Origin: Clostridium sp. C8-1-8
GTDB lineage: Bacteria > Bacillota > Clostridia > Clostridiales > Clostridiaceae
Direction of reading: 5' to 3'
NCBI RefSeq assembly: GCF_009928445.1
Contig: NZ_JAABNO010000029.1
Coordinates: forward strand, 1 to 64,000
Length of the DNA stretch: 64,000 nucleotides
Shown here piece after piece: positions 7,372 to 15,932 of the stretch (the stretch's first letter is position 1; each line of letters starts with the position of its first letter). The notes under the pieces were generated by a model that worked only from the letters and a program-made list of their open reading frames with translations, had not been told where the DNA came from and made no database searches. A program made the position numbers and the translations under genes.

Positions 7372-8850
7372 CTATAGAATAATGCAGATAAGTCCGCCAT
7401 TACCTTCATTTATTATCTTCTGAAGGGTCTTTTGGATCTTAACCTGAACATCTTCTGGCATCTTGTAAAGCTTGTTCTGTAGGCCTTCTTTCACAAGAAC
7501 TTCAAGAGACTTACCAAACATGTTACTTTGCCATAGCTTTGTTGGATCGCTTTCAAACTGTTCTAATAGAGATTTGAATAACTCTTCTGTTTCCTTTTCT
7601 GTTCCCATTATAGGAGAAATCTCTGTCTCAATATCTGCCTTTATAAAGTGAAGGCTTGGCGCACTAGCCTTAAGCTTAACGACATACTTACCACCTTGCT
7701 TTACAAACTCTGGATCTTCAAACTTCATCTCTGATAATTGAGGTGCAACAAGTCCATAACCAGTTTCTTTTACCTCTTTCAAAGCATCTGAAACTTTATC
7801 ATATTCTACTTTAGCTTCATTAAGGTCTTTCATTAGGGTCATAAGTTCACTTTCTGATGCTATATCATGTCCGCATAGTTCACTAAGTATCTTATAGAAA
7901 ATGCCATGCTTTGGATTAAGCTTTATTCTTGCTGTTCCATCGCCTAGGTTCATTTCGTCAATATCAGTTACTCCCATGAAATCCTCGTCCCTATATCCAT
8001 CCAAGCAAGTCTTTATGTCTCTAACCTTAAATATGTTTTTACACATATCCTTAACTATGTTTAAGAAATTCTCTTTCAACCAGTGAGCTGGATCTAACTT
8101 TTCTATCCATTCTGGCATATCTATGTTTATTTCTTTCACTGGGAATTCCTTAAGTACTTTTTTGAATAAATTGGTTATGTCTTCTTCCTTCATGGATAAT
8201 ACATCCATAATCTGCACTGGTACACTATACTTTGCTTCAAGTTGAAGTTTAAGTTCCTTAGTCTCTGGAGCATTTACCTTAGTTGTATTAAGTACAATTA
8301 TAAAAGGTTTATCTATTGTTTTTAATTCTTGAATTACTCTTTCTTCAGCTTCAACATAGTCATCCCTAGGTATCCCTGTTATACTTCCATCAGTAGTTAT
8401 AACAAGTCCTATTGTAGAATGATCTGTTATTACCTTTCTTGTTCCAATCTCTGCCGCATCTTCGAAAGGAATCTCGTAATCAAACCATGGAGTTGTAACC
8501 ATCTTAGGTTGCTCACCTTCCATGTATCCCAAAGCTCCCTTTACGATGTATCCTACGCAATCAACCATTCTTACCTTAAACTTTAAGCCTTCATCTAATG
8601 ATATTTCTATAGCTTCATTAGGTATGAATTTAGGTTCAGTGGTGTGAATACTCTTTCCAGAACCTGACTGTGGCAGTTCATCCTTTGCCCTTTCTTTTTT
8701 ATATGAATTTTCTATCTTTGGTATTACCATAAGATCCATGAATCTTTTAATGAAAGTAGACTTACCAGTTCTTACAGGCCCAACAACACCAACGTAAATG
8801 TCTCCTTGGGTTCTTTCAGCTATATCCTTATATATATTAAAGCTGTCCAA
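7372..8850 (-). CDS. spoIVA: Stage IV sporulation protein A (SpoIVA)
   Basis: The morphogenetic ATPase that polymerises on the outer forespore membrane and anchors the spore coat and cortex. Length is 492 aa, as in B. subtilis. The Walker A motif GPVRTGKS lies at residues 24-31 and DCVGY is the Walker B-like segment; the TRAFAC-type N-domain is followed by a middle domain and a C-terminal tail ending GNGGLICIIL, which in B. subtilis contacts the membrane through SpoVM. I start the gene at the TTG at 8850: AGGAGGG lies six bases upstream and the protein then begins (M)DSFNIYKDIAERTQGDI, as in other clostridia. An ATG 30 bases earlier has no ribosome binding site. Expected control is by SigE, encoded at 31645. 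Confidence 0.97.
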   Translation of the reverse strand: MDSFNIYKDIAERTQGDIYVGVVGPVRTGKSTFIKRFMDLMVIPKIENSYKKERAKDELPQSGSGKSIHTTEPKFIPNEAIEISLDEGLKFKVRMVDCVGYIVKGALGYMEGEQPKMVTTPWFDYEIPFEDAAEIGTRKVITDHSTIGLVITTDGSITGIPRDDYVEAEERVIQELKTIDKPFIIVLNTTKVNAPETKELKLQLEAKYSVPVQIMDVLSMKEEDITNLFKKVLKEFPVKEINIDMPEWIEKLDPAHWLKENFLNIVKDMCKNIFKVRDIKTCLDGYRDEDFMGVTDIDEMNLGDGTARIKLNPKHGIFYKILSELCGHDIASESELMTLMKDLNEAKVEYDKVSDALKEVKETGYGLVAPQLSEMKFEDPEFVKQGGKYVVKLKASAPSLHFIKADIETEISPIMGTEKETEELFKSLLEQFESDPTKLWQSNMFGKSLEVLVKEGLQNKLYKMPEDVQVKIQKTLQKIINEGNGGLICIIL

Positions 8851-9281
8851 GATATACCCTCCTATATATATTATTAACACTACATATATATTGAAAAAAT
8901 ACTTAAAATATACATGGTTTCTTTGTAGTTCATAATATTTATCTTCTTACTTTCATTATGAAGTTAATATAAAGCCATCTATCTTAAATAAATTCTAGTG
9001 TCTTATTAATATTAATATGTGAATTGACTAAATATGCCTATAAATCTATTTAAATTATTTTTTCTTCAATAACTGTTAAAATCTGTTTATAAATATACAT
9101 TGAACTCCACTTGGCTGAATATCTATTTATAAACTATTTCTCAAAAAGTTTATTTATACATAGACATAATATCAAAAATGTTTGTATAATATTAATGCAA
9201 ACATTAATTCCAATATTAAAATGTATTGTTATCAAATAATAATAAAGTTATCTTGTTAATTAACATTAAGGAGCAGTATTT
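8851..9281. other. Divergent spacer between spoIVA and a GNAT gene
   Basis: About 430 bases of very AT-rich DNA holding the two divergent promoters. I see no small ORF with a ribosome binding site and no strong inverted repeat. Confidence 0.5.
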
Positions 9282-10148
9282 ATGATTAAAAATTATTTAG
9301 AACTTAGCGAAGAAGAGATTAAAAAAGTTTATGAATACCAAAACAAGGATAAGATTAAATATTCAACTATAGAAGAAATGGATACAGCATTCAAATCTGA
9401 CCTCTTCAATCTTGGAGAAGGAATACTTGTAAACTTTAAAAACAATGAGATTTGTAGCAGTTTAAATGTATTATTAAAGGAATGTCCTATAAGATTTATA
9501 GCTTATGGCTTTGAATTAACAGTTTCCAATCATATTGAAGATAAAACCTCAGCAATAAATGAAATCCTTGAAGCAGCAAAAGCTTTAGTAAAGCTCCATA
9601 GCGCTAAAGAGTTCTATCTAGGCATAGTAGACTCTGAAATAATAAAGCTATTAAACACACTAAACTACATTGAACAGTATTATGCCATCAAAATGGTTTT
9701 AGAAGACAGATCAATTCTTTATCCAACCTTAAAATTAGTACCTCTCTGCAAAGAAAATAAAAAAACTTTTCTAGATATAGACAATGAAGCCTTCAGCGAA
9801 GCTCCTAACGGTGCAACAGTGTATATAGAAAAAGTAGAAGAATATATAAGAATGGCTAACGATAATAACTGCTACTTCATAGCCGAAGTAGATGGACAAT
9901 CTGCTGGCTTCCTTCTATTCGAAATAAAAGATGAAAAAGCACTCTTTGACTTAGGCTTAAAAAAAAGTTACCGGGGAAAAGGTTATGGAAAAATGCTTTT
10001 AGAAACCGCTATAGATTTTTTAAATAAGAAAACTGTAGATGAAATAGGATTAATAGTTGTTACTAAAAACACCTTAGCTTACAGCATGTATATTAAAAGA
10101 GGCTTTAAGGAGCAGAAGACTTTGAGCAGTTGGTTTCCTATATTTTAA
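9282..10148 (+). CDS. GNAT family N-acetyltransferase (two-domain)
   Basis: A 288-aa protein with two GNAT-like halves. The C-terminal half (about 155-288) carries the acetyl-CoA pyrophosphate-binding loop LKKSYRGKGYGKMLLETAI and the later NTLAYSMYIKRGF motif, so it should be catalytic. The N-terminal half is a degenerate GNAT fold with no such loop. The substrate cannot be predicted. The start has AAGGAG eight bases upstream. It is the only plus-strand gene here and is convergent with the zinc-ribbon gene; no terminator of its own is obvious except the shared hairpin at 10321. Confidence 0.87.
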   Translation: MIKNYLELSEEEIKKVYEYQNKDKIKYSTIEEMDTAFKSDLFNLGEGILVNFKNNEICSSLNVLLKECPIRFIAYGFELTVSNHIEDKTSAINEILEAAKALVKLHSAKEFYLGIVDSEIIKLLNTLNYIEQYYAIKMVLEDRSILYPTLKLVPLCKENKKTFLDIDNEAFSEAPNGATVYIEKVEEYIRMANDNNCYFIAEVDGQSAGFLLFEIKDEKALFDLGLKKSYRGKGYGKMLLETAIDFLNKKTVDEIGLIVVTKNTLAYSMYIKRGFKEQKTLSSWFPIF

Positions 10149-10320
10149 AGTAGTATAGTGAGCGTTTTGCTGTTCATATTAAAATCATACAAATTGCAGT
10201 AGCATATTGAGATAATTGTTATGCATCTCATACTTTAATGTACCTAAACAAAGAATTAATATGTCATCTACGGCATAACACTTAGCTTCGTCAGTATTCT
10301 TAACCATATTCTAAAATTAA

Positions 10321-10345
10321 AAGGCACCCTATCATAGGTTGCCTT
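10321..10345 (-). terminator. Intrinsic terminator between convergent genes
   Basis: AAGGCACCCTA and TAGGTTGCCTT form an 11-bp stem with one mismatch and a three-base loop; on the minus strand CTTTTAATTTT follows. It lies about 30 bases past the stop of the zinc-ribbon protein gene. Confidence 0.7.
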
Positions 10346-10375
10346 TATTAAGTCATACAGTATTATTTATATCAC

Positions 10376-10783
10376 TTATTGTATTCTTTCTATGTATGTC
10401 GTTACACCACACTTTGAAAAAGCATACGCCATCTTCTCCATTTCTGCACGTGTCCCTTTTAACTTGAGGTTATCAAAATTTTGTAGAATGTTCTTTATTT
10501 TATCCATCCCTAGCTTCAATTCAGCTTTTAATGTTCTTATAATTAACACTCTATTGTTATCCTGATTTTTTATTTCTAAAGACCAAAATCCATCTTGAGC
10601 TAATATGGCTTCTTTTATTTTCTGTTCAGGTTCATCACTAATCCAATCAATCTCAGTTAAATTTCCACATTTACTACAAAAATAGCTTGCATGTGTATCA
10701 ACTCTCCCTTTCCAAAAGGTTTGAGAAATACTCATATTTACTTGGTTCCCACAACTTGAACAATTTTCTATAATATATGCCAA
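10376..10783 (-). CDS. Zinc-ribbon protein with an L7/L12-like C-terminal segment
   Basis: About 135 aa. Two CxxC pairs (CSSCG and CSKCG, about 27 residues apart) make a likely zinc ribbon near the N-terminus. The last ~45 residues, LGMDKIKNILQNFDNLKLKGTRAEMEKMAYAF and SKCGVTTYIE, follow the spacing of the ribosomal L7/L12 C-terminal fold. The function is unknown. The best start is the TTG at 10783 (AAGGTG at a good distance); an ATG at 10801 is possible but has no ribosome binding site. The gene starts 90 bases downstream of the GNAT gene and is probably co-transcribed with it. Confidence 0.65.
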   Translation of the reverse strand: MAYIIENCSSCGNQVNMSISQTFWKGRVDTHASYFCSKCGNLTEIDWISDEPEQKIKEAILAQDGFWSLEIKNQDNNRVLIIRTLKAELKLGMDKIKNILQNFDNLKLKGTRAEMEKMAYAFSKCGVTTYIERIQ

Positions 10784-10873
10784 ATAATCACCTTCTACCA
10801 TTATTAAATCGAAAGTTATATATATTATTAAGGTTGTTTGCATGTGTAAAAAATCTGTTAAAGCTAGCTCCAA

Positions 10874-11650
10874 TTAAAACCTAAATAGAAGATCAGTTCT
10901 ATCCCCTACTTTTGTAAATCCTATTCTTAGGTACATGTCTTTTGGCGTATCTTCCTCATCTGCAACTAAATATATTGTGTGACACTGTGCCTCCATTGCA
11001 ATATTTATCAGATGTTTTAGAATAGTTGTCCCGTATCCCTTGCGCTGATATTTTGGTATAACCCCAAAGTCTTCTATCTTAGCTATTCCATCATAAATAA
11101 ACATATCACATTTTCCTACAATAGTCCCATCATAATAACAGTTATAAGAGTCAACCCCTTTATCTGTTACATATATCTTACCTCTTCTATAAGCTCTTCT
11201 TTCACAGAAATCTTTTCCTACGGCTTCTACATCCTGCTGTAAATCACAAAACAAACTATCTTCAATCAATTGTTCATTGGTAACCTTTTTAATAGTGCAG
11301 TCTCTTAAGGACTTCAAAGTATCAAAATAAGTCTTATCAAAAAGGTAATAGCCATTTCTTGATACTGAGGGCCTGATATCTAATATCTCTTCCAAAGAAC
11401 TATCAATTGTTGAATCTATTATAAAGTTGCAAAAGTTACTTCTTTCCTCTTTTCTATAGATAATTTCTTCATCTATAATTAATCTAAGCTCATAAGTGGG
11501 AATATCTTTCTTTAAGTAGGTGTAATTATGATAGTACATATCCTTTAAGCTATCATCTCTAACTCTAATTACGTCTTTCTTTTCATCCATTGCGCAAAAT
11601 GCTTTTATATACTCTAACTCACATCTTTTTATTTTTTCATCTAATAACAT
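10874..11650 (-). CDS. GNAT family N-acetyltransferase
   Basis: A 258-aa acetyltransferase. The GNAT domain occupies about residues 120-258, with the acetyl-CoA loop IPKYQRKGYGTTILKHLI, the strand IYLVADEEDTPKDMYLRIGF and a closing F. The N-terminal 120 residues vary within the family and probably shape the substrate site. There is a good GAGGATAGG ribosome binding site before the ATG. Downstream comes the zinc-ribbon gene. No resistance or modification substrate can be named from sequence. Confidence 0.87.
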   Translation of the reverse strand: MLLDEKIKRCELEYIKAFCAMDEKKDVIRVRDDSLKDMYYHNYTYLKKDIPTYELRLIIDEEIIYRKEERSNFCNFIIDSTIDSSLEEILDIRPSVSRNGYYLFDKTYFDTLKSLRDCTIKKVTNEQLIEDSLFCDLQQDVEAVGKDFCERRAYRRGKIYVTDKGVDSYNCYYDGTIVGKCDMFIYDGIAKIEDFGVIPKYQRKGYGTTILKHLINIAMEAQCHTIYLVADEEDTPKDMYLRIGFTKVGDRTDLLFRF

Positions 11651-11667
11651 AACCTATCCTCATTTCT

Positions 11668-11739
11668 TTAAGCTTTAGTCTTATAATATTTAATTCCTAA
11701 GAAATCCAATGCGTCATACACTCTATTATTCATCTCCAT
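11668..11739 (-). pseudogene. Short fragment resembling the start of a YbaK/ProX deacylase
   Basis: A 23-codon reading frame (starting MEMNNRVYDALDFLGIKYY and ending in a stop) just upstream of the GNAT gene. Its sequence resembles the first residues of YbaK/ProXp prolyl-tRNA deacylases, which begin with a similar R/KVYxxLDxLGIxY block. Nothing of the rest of such a protein follows. I read it as a remnant, but 20 residues is a thin basis and it could be chance. Confidence 0.3.
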
Positions 11740-11870
11740 AATTCTAGTAAGTACATTATAGCAAGCTTACATTAATCTGTATATTAATACATATTAAGTC
11801 ATTATGGAGCAATCTATTTAATATGAGCATTATTAAATGATAGAATATACTCTCTCCAAACATTCCAATA

Positions 11871-11890
11871 TATACCACAAAAGTGGTATA
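11871..11890. promoter_or_regulatory. Perfect palindrome, possible operator
   Basis: TATACCAC, AAAA, GTGGTATA: an 8-bp perfect inverted repeat 170 bases before the QueG-like gene. Its right arm runs into TATAAT (11887-11892), so it could overlap a -10 box and act as an operator. No T-tract follows. The regulator is unknown. Confidence 0.35.
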
Positions 11891-12059
11891 ATTATTAAAT
11901 ATACTAATACACCATTAGTGCAAGATATTCTTTATACTATTGCATTTTATTAAATTGCAAATTTGTACAATCTATAACCAAAATCAACCCTTAAAACTTC
12001 TAAAATTTCTGAGAATATAATTTAAATATATAAATTTAAAATTAAAGTGAGGATTCAAT

Positions 12060-12959
12060 ATGAAAGGTACTTTAGAAAGAATAGCCATAGAAAATGGAGA
12101 CAGGCTAAAAATTATCCCATCAATTCATCTAAAAGATTTAGAAGACATCCTGAATGATTTTAAAGCTAAAGAGGCTCTCAACGATTTTCAAAACTGGATA
12201 GTAAATGAACTATATCAACTGGATATTCCCAAACAACCTTTCCAGGTTAATTCTATAATTCTTGCTGCAATACCACATCCTTTTTATGCAAAGGTCAAAT
12301 TCACTAAAGAAGGAGTGGATAAAACTTTTTTAAGTTTAGTATGCTCTGATTTTAATAAAACAGAAGCTTATATTAAGGAATATGCCGAAGAAAATCACTT
12401 TTCTATAGTTGAAGCCAAAATTCTGCCTTTTAAAAGATTGGCGGTCCATAGCGGTTTAGCTTATTATGGCAGAAACAATATAACATATATAAATGGTTTA
12501 GGAAGCAATTTTTCATATAAGGTATATTTCACAGACCTACTATGTGAAGAAGATACTTGGGGAGAACTAAAAAATGCTAAAGCATGCACTAATTGTTCTT
12601 TATGTATTAATAACTGCCCTACTGGTGCTATTAGAAAGGATAGATTTTTAATCGATAATACAAAATGCCTATCCTTCTTCAATGAAGCCCCTGGTGAATT
12701 CCCAGCTTGGATACCAGTACAATCTCACCACACTCTATACGACTGCCTAAAATGTCAAATAATATGTCCTATGAATCAGGCTCAAAGAAACAAGATAATT
12801 GAAAATATATCTTTTACGGAAGAAGAAACTAACCTTTTATTAGAAGGCTATCCTTTAGATAATTTATCAACAGAATTAAAATATAAAATAGATCTACTTG
12901 GAATAAACCAATGGTACAACGCAATTCCAAGAAACTTGAAGACTTTGTTAGACCTGTAA
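12060..12959 (+). CDS. QueG-like double 4Fe-4S cluster protein
   Basis: A 299-aa relative of epoxyqueuosine reductase (QueG). Two ferredoxin-type clusters are visible: C176xxC179xxC182xxxC186P and C229xxC232xxxC236P with C203 between them. The N-terminal part (LAAIPHPFYAKVKF, VHSGLAYYGRNNITYINGLGS) matches the cobalamin-binding region of QueG, including the GLG(x)GRNN-like stretch. It is shorter than typical QueG (about 370-390 aa) and lacks the C-terminal extension, so it may be a reductase of another substrate. A GAGG site precedes the ATG. It stands alone. Confidence 0.8.
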   Translation: MKGTLERIAIENGDRLKIIPSIHLKDLEDILNDFKAKEALNDFQNWIVNELYQLDIPKQPFQVNSIILAAIPHPFYAKVKFTKEGVDKTFLSLVCSDFNKTEAYIKEYAEENHFSIVEAKILPFKRLAVHSGLAYYGRNNITYINGLGSNFSYKVYFTDLLCEEDTWGELKNAKACTNCSLCINNCPTGAIRKDRFLIDNTKCLSFFNEAPGEFPAWIPVQSHHTLYDCLKCQIICPMNQAQRNKIIENISFTEEETNLLLEGYPLDNLSTELKYKIDLLGINQWYNAIPRNLKTLLDL

Positions 12960-13031
12960 ATCTCTGCATCACTCAAAGAAATTACTTATATACACCGAAC
13001 AAAGCCTCTCTGTATTTGTATTTTAATTAAC

Positions 13032-14177
13032 CTATATAACCCTATTTACATATGGGATTTTTCTTATGATATAACTTATTAAAAATGTAACTACTATAGA
13101 GATTATGCTAACCGTGAAAAACTTAACTACAGCTCCATATATATTGACTTTGTCCAAACTAAATTGAACCGCAAGGACTACAGGAAAATGAAAGATATAC
13201 GCGGCGAAGCTAGTCTCTGCAATTTTACTGACAAATTTTGAGGTACGATTAAGATATTGCCTAAAAAACAATAACAACCCCCAGCATATGAATACAGCCA
13301 TAAAAGATTCATATATGGCCCATTTGTCAAATATGAAATTAATAATACCTGATGGAACAAGGAAATGTAAATGAACTATCATGGCCATTATGACAGCAAT
13401 TATGATGCAAAAATATCCAGTTTTATTGTTAAGCTTTAAAAATAAATTCTTTCTATAAGAAATTATTCCTACTACAAATAGAATTACATATTGTGGTAGA
13501 TGGGCAACCTCTGATTGAATTACAAAAAATATTCCTATCCATTTGTCTATGGGATACCATATACGCACTACCAATGATATAATAGCTATTACTAGGCCTG
13601 TGATAAGTATAAAAGATAATATACTCATTTTATGATCACTTTTAATTCTAATCTTAGGCACTATGGTCCTAAATAATACATATAGCAACATAAAAAACAG
13701 AAGATTTTCAGCAAACCATAAGTGACCAAAACTCATATCTTTACCAAAACCTAAATACCTAGTAAAGTAATAATTCAAAAATCCTGAAGGCTTGTCTGAT
13801 ACATAATTCACGTTATAAAAGTACATCTCAACGGGCTGAATAGTAAAGAATACAAATAAAGCTGGTATTCCAAGTCTTATCAATTTATCTTTCACAAACC
13901 ACTTTCTTCCCTTCTTGTCATAAGAACCTGGCACAAAGTATCCTGAAATCATAAAAAATAGTCCCATAAAGAAGCCTGCATTTACAGCAAAAAAATACCC
14001 TAAAGCATTTATATTCTCATGTAAACTACTCTTATACTCCCAAAACCCACCTGTTGGTCCATACGCTTGACCAACATGATGAACTATAACAAGTATCGTA
14101 AGAAATATTTTAAGGTTATCTAAAAAATACAACCTTTTCTTCTCTATTGTAATTCGATTAGAGATCACATTTTGCAT
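13032..14177 (-). CDS. Membrane acyltransferase (Acyltransferase_3 family)
   Basis: A 381-aa polytopic membrane protein, about ten segments, of the Acyltransferase_3 family (OafA-like without the SGNH domain), which moves acyl groups onto surface glycans or lipids. Landmarks are LTILVIVHHVGQAYGPTGGFW near the N-terminus with its conserved histidine pair, FFMISGYFVPGSYD, GHLWFAENLLFF and the final FHFPVVL. The acceptor is unknown. It has a strong GAGGAG ribosome binding site and lies 39 bases past the VOC gene on the same strand, so the two may share a transcript. Confidence 0.87.
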   Translation of the reverse strand: MQNVISNRITIEKKRLYFLDNLKIFLTILVIVHHVGQAYGPTGGFWEYKSSLHENINALGYFFAVNAGFFMGLFFMISGYFVPGSYDKKGRKWFVKDKLIRLGIPALFVFFTIQPVEMYFYNVNYVSDKPSGFLNYYFTRYLGFGKDMSFGHLWFAENLLFFMLLYVLFRTIVPKIRIKSDHKMSILSFILITGLVIAIISLVVRIWYPIDKWIGIFFVIQSEVAHLPQYVILFVVGIISYRKNLFLKLNNKTGYFCIIIAVIMAMIVHLHFLVPSGIINFIFDKWAIYESFMAVFICWGLLLFFRQYLNRTSKFVSKIAETSFAAYIFHFPVVLAVQFSLDKVNIYGAVVKFFTVSIISIVVTFLISYIIRKIPYVNRVI

Positions 14178-14216
14178 ATTACACTCCTCAATACATGTTT
14201 TATTAACATGGCTTTA

Positions 14217-14588
14217 TCAATTTCTCATCTTAGTAACAAAATTAACTATATTTCCATCCAAATCTCTAAACCACATTGATCTAGCCCCCCATGGATGAGT
14301 TGTTGGTAACTTTACAAATTCAATATCAAAGTGCTTTAACCTTTTATACTCCTCATCAACATTTTTCACTTCAAAGTTTATTACAGTATTTCCACTTCCA
14401 TATTCAAACATAGACCCTGGCGATAGTTGCTCCATACCCTGCTCAGAAAATATGGATAAACTTACTCTTTCACCAACACTTTCCATATGTGTAGAATTTC
14501 CTTCAAATCTAACCCCAAGAACTTCAGAGTAAAAATCAGTCAAAGCAAGAACATCTTTTGTAATTAAGCATAAACCTATTAAATTCAC
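14217..14588 (-). CDS. VOC family (glyoxalase/dioxygenase-fold) protein
   Basis: About 123 aa with the two beta-alpha-beta-beta-beta modules of the vicinal-oxygen-chelate fold. Landmarks are LITKDVLALTDFYSEVLGVRF at the start and HPWGARSMWFRDLDGNIVNFV at the end, where the Glu/His metal ligands normally fall; the final D.DGN.V motif is typical. Possible roles are glyoxalase-like lyase or resistance protein; neither can be chosen. I take the GTG at 14588 (GGAGG seven bases before), not the ATG at 14639. Confidence 0.82.
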   Translation of the reverse strand: MNLIGLCLITKDVLALTDFYSEVLGVRFEGNSTHMESVGERVSLSIFSEQGMEQLSPGSMFEYGSGNTVINFEVKNVDEEYKRLKHFDIEFVKLPTTHPWGARSMWFRDLDGNIVNFVTKMRN

Positions 14589-14804
14589 TGTTCTATCCTC
14601 CAAAATTATGCTAAAACTATGAGTACAATAATCTAACAATCATTTTCACTGTTTATGAGCCAATGATATGTTAGTTAATTTATAAATTTAATCAATAACT
14701 TTTATAAAGTTAAGTTTATTATATATGAAAACCTATTATTTGTATATATTTTACATAATATACTATAGAAGTCAGGCGTATTTAAATATATTATGACAGC
14801 CAAC

Positions 14805-14836
14805 ATATTTTTTTACTGTTTATACTAATAACTTTT
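14805..14836 (+). repeat. Second dispersed repeat, unit A (3' part)
   Basis: ATTTTTTTACTGTTTATACTAATAACTTTTC matches the 3' half of the unit at 29376-29459 closely (TTTTTTACTGTAGATGCTAATAACTGTTC). The 5' half is not conserved here. It lies in the 350-base gap between the VOC gene and gpsA; the rest of that gap is AT-rich and shows nothing else. Confidence 0.4.
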
Positions 14837-14873
14837 CTTAAGCCCTGATATTGCTAGGTTTAGATAACAATAA

Positions 14874-14908
14874 AAAACACCAAACAATATTAATGTTTAG
14901 TGTCTTTT
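14874..14908 (-). terminator. Intrinsic terminator after gpsA
   Basis: AACACCAAACA and TGTTTAGTGTC form a stem with one mismatch and a seven-base loop; on the minus strand a run of six T follows. It lies 30 bases after the gpsA stop and closes the gpsA-der-DUF512 unit. Confidence 0.75.
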
Positions 14909-14937
14909 ATATATTATATTTATTTGAAATTAAATGG

Positions 14938-15930
14938 TTAATAAGTCTCAGCCTTTTTGTTTCTTTCCATAAGTCCGCTGACAGCTTCCTGTGGATTTAG
15001 TCCATCAAAAAGAATTCTATGCAAAATATCTGTTATAGGCATCTCAACCTTTAGCTTTTCCTTTAATTCGTAGAAGGCTCTGCAGGCCTTTACACCTTCA
15101 ACTACCATTCCCACTTCTTTTTCTGCTTCTGCTAAACTTTTCCCTTGACCTATAAGTATGCCGGCTCTTCTGTTTCTTGAGTGCATGCTAGTGCAAGTTA
15201 CGATAAGATCTCCCATTCCTGTAAGTCCGAAGAAGGTCTCCATCTTTCCTCCAAGCTCTAAGCCAACTCTACTGATTTCCTTCATACCTCTAGTCATCAG
15301 TGCTGCTTTAGCATTATCTCCATAACCTATTCCATCGCAAACTCCTGCTGCTAAGGCTATGATATTCTTTACAGCTCCACCTATTTCTACTCCTACTAGA
15401 TCATCGTTTGTATAGATTCTAAGGTGAGGAGCCATGAATAAGTCCTGTACTTTTTCAGCACAAGCCATATTTCTAGAGCTTGCTACTAAAGTAGTTGGGT
15501 ACTCTAAGGCAACTTCTTCTGCATGAGAAGGTCCAGATAAAACTACTATTGGATTGTTAAGTTCCTGCTCTATTACTTCTGATAACCTTAAATCAGTACC
15601 TTCCTCAATTCCTTTTGCTATACTTACAATAATTATATCTTCAGGAAGTTTTCCTTTTAATGATTTGCAAGCATTTCTTATAACATGTGATGGAACTGCA
15701 AGTACTAAACACTCAGTACCCTTTAAAGCATCATCCAAATCGTAATAAGCAGTGACATTTTCAGGAATGTGTAACTCCTTAATATATCTATCATTTTTTC
15801 TTTCGTTGTTAATCTCGTCAACAACCTCTTTATCTCTGTCCCAGATAGATACCGTTACACCCTTTTTTGCTAGTAGGATAGACAAAGCTGTACCAAAGCT
15901 TCCTCCTCCTAAAAAAGTCACCTTATTCAT
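14938..15930 (-). CDS. gpsA: Glycerol-3-phosphate dehydrogenase [NAD(P)+]
   Basis: Makes sn-glycerol-3-phosphate from dihydroxyacetone phosphate for phospholipid synthesis; cytosolic. It is 330 aa, normal for the family. The N-terminal Rossmann motif GGGSFGTAL and the signature GAVKNIIALAAGVCDGIGYGDNAKAAL (with the catalytic lysine) are intact, as are FGLTGMGDLIVTC and the following SRNRRAG. It is last in a tight operon with der (two bases upstream) and the DUF512 gene, the usual clostridial arrangement. Confidence 0.97.
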   Translation of the reverse strand: MNKVTFLGGGSFGTALSILLAKKGVTVSIWDRDKEVVDEINNERKNDRYIKELHIPENVTAYYDLDDALKGTECLVLAVPSHVIRNACKSLKGKLPEDIIIVSIAKGIEEGTDLRLSEVIEQELNNPIVVLSGPSHAEEVALEYPTTLVASSRNMACAEKVQDLFMAPHLRIYTNDDLVGVEIGGAVKNIIALAAGVCDGIGYGDNAKAALMTRGMKEISRVGLELGGKMETFFGLTGMGDLIVTCTSMHSRNRRAGILIGQGKSLAEAEKEVGMVVEGVKACRAFYELKEKLKVEMPITDILHRILFDGLNPQEAVSGLMERNKKAETY

Positions 15931-15932
15931 AC

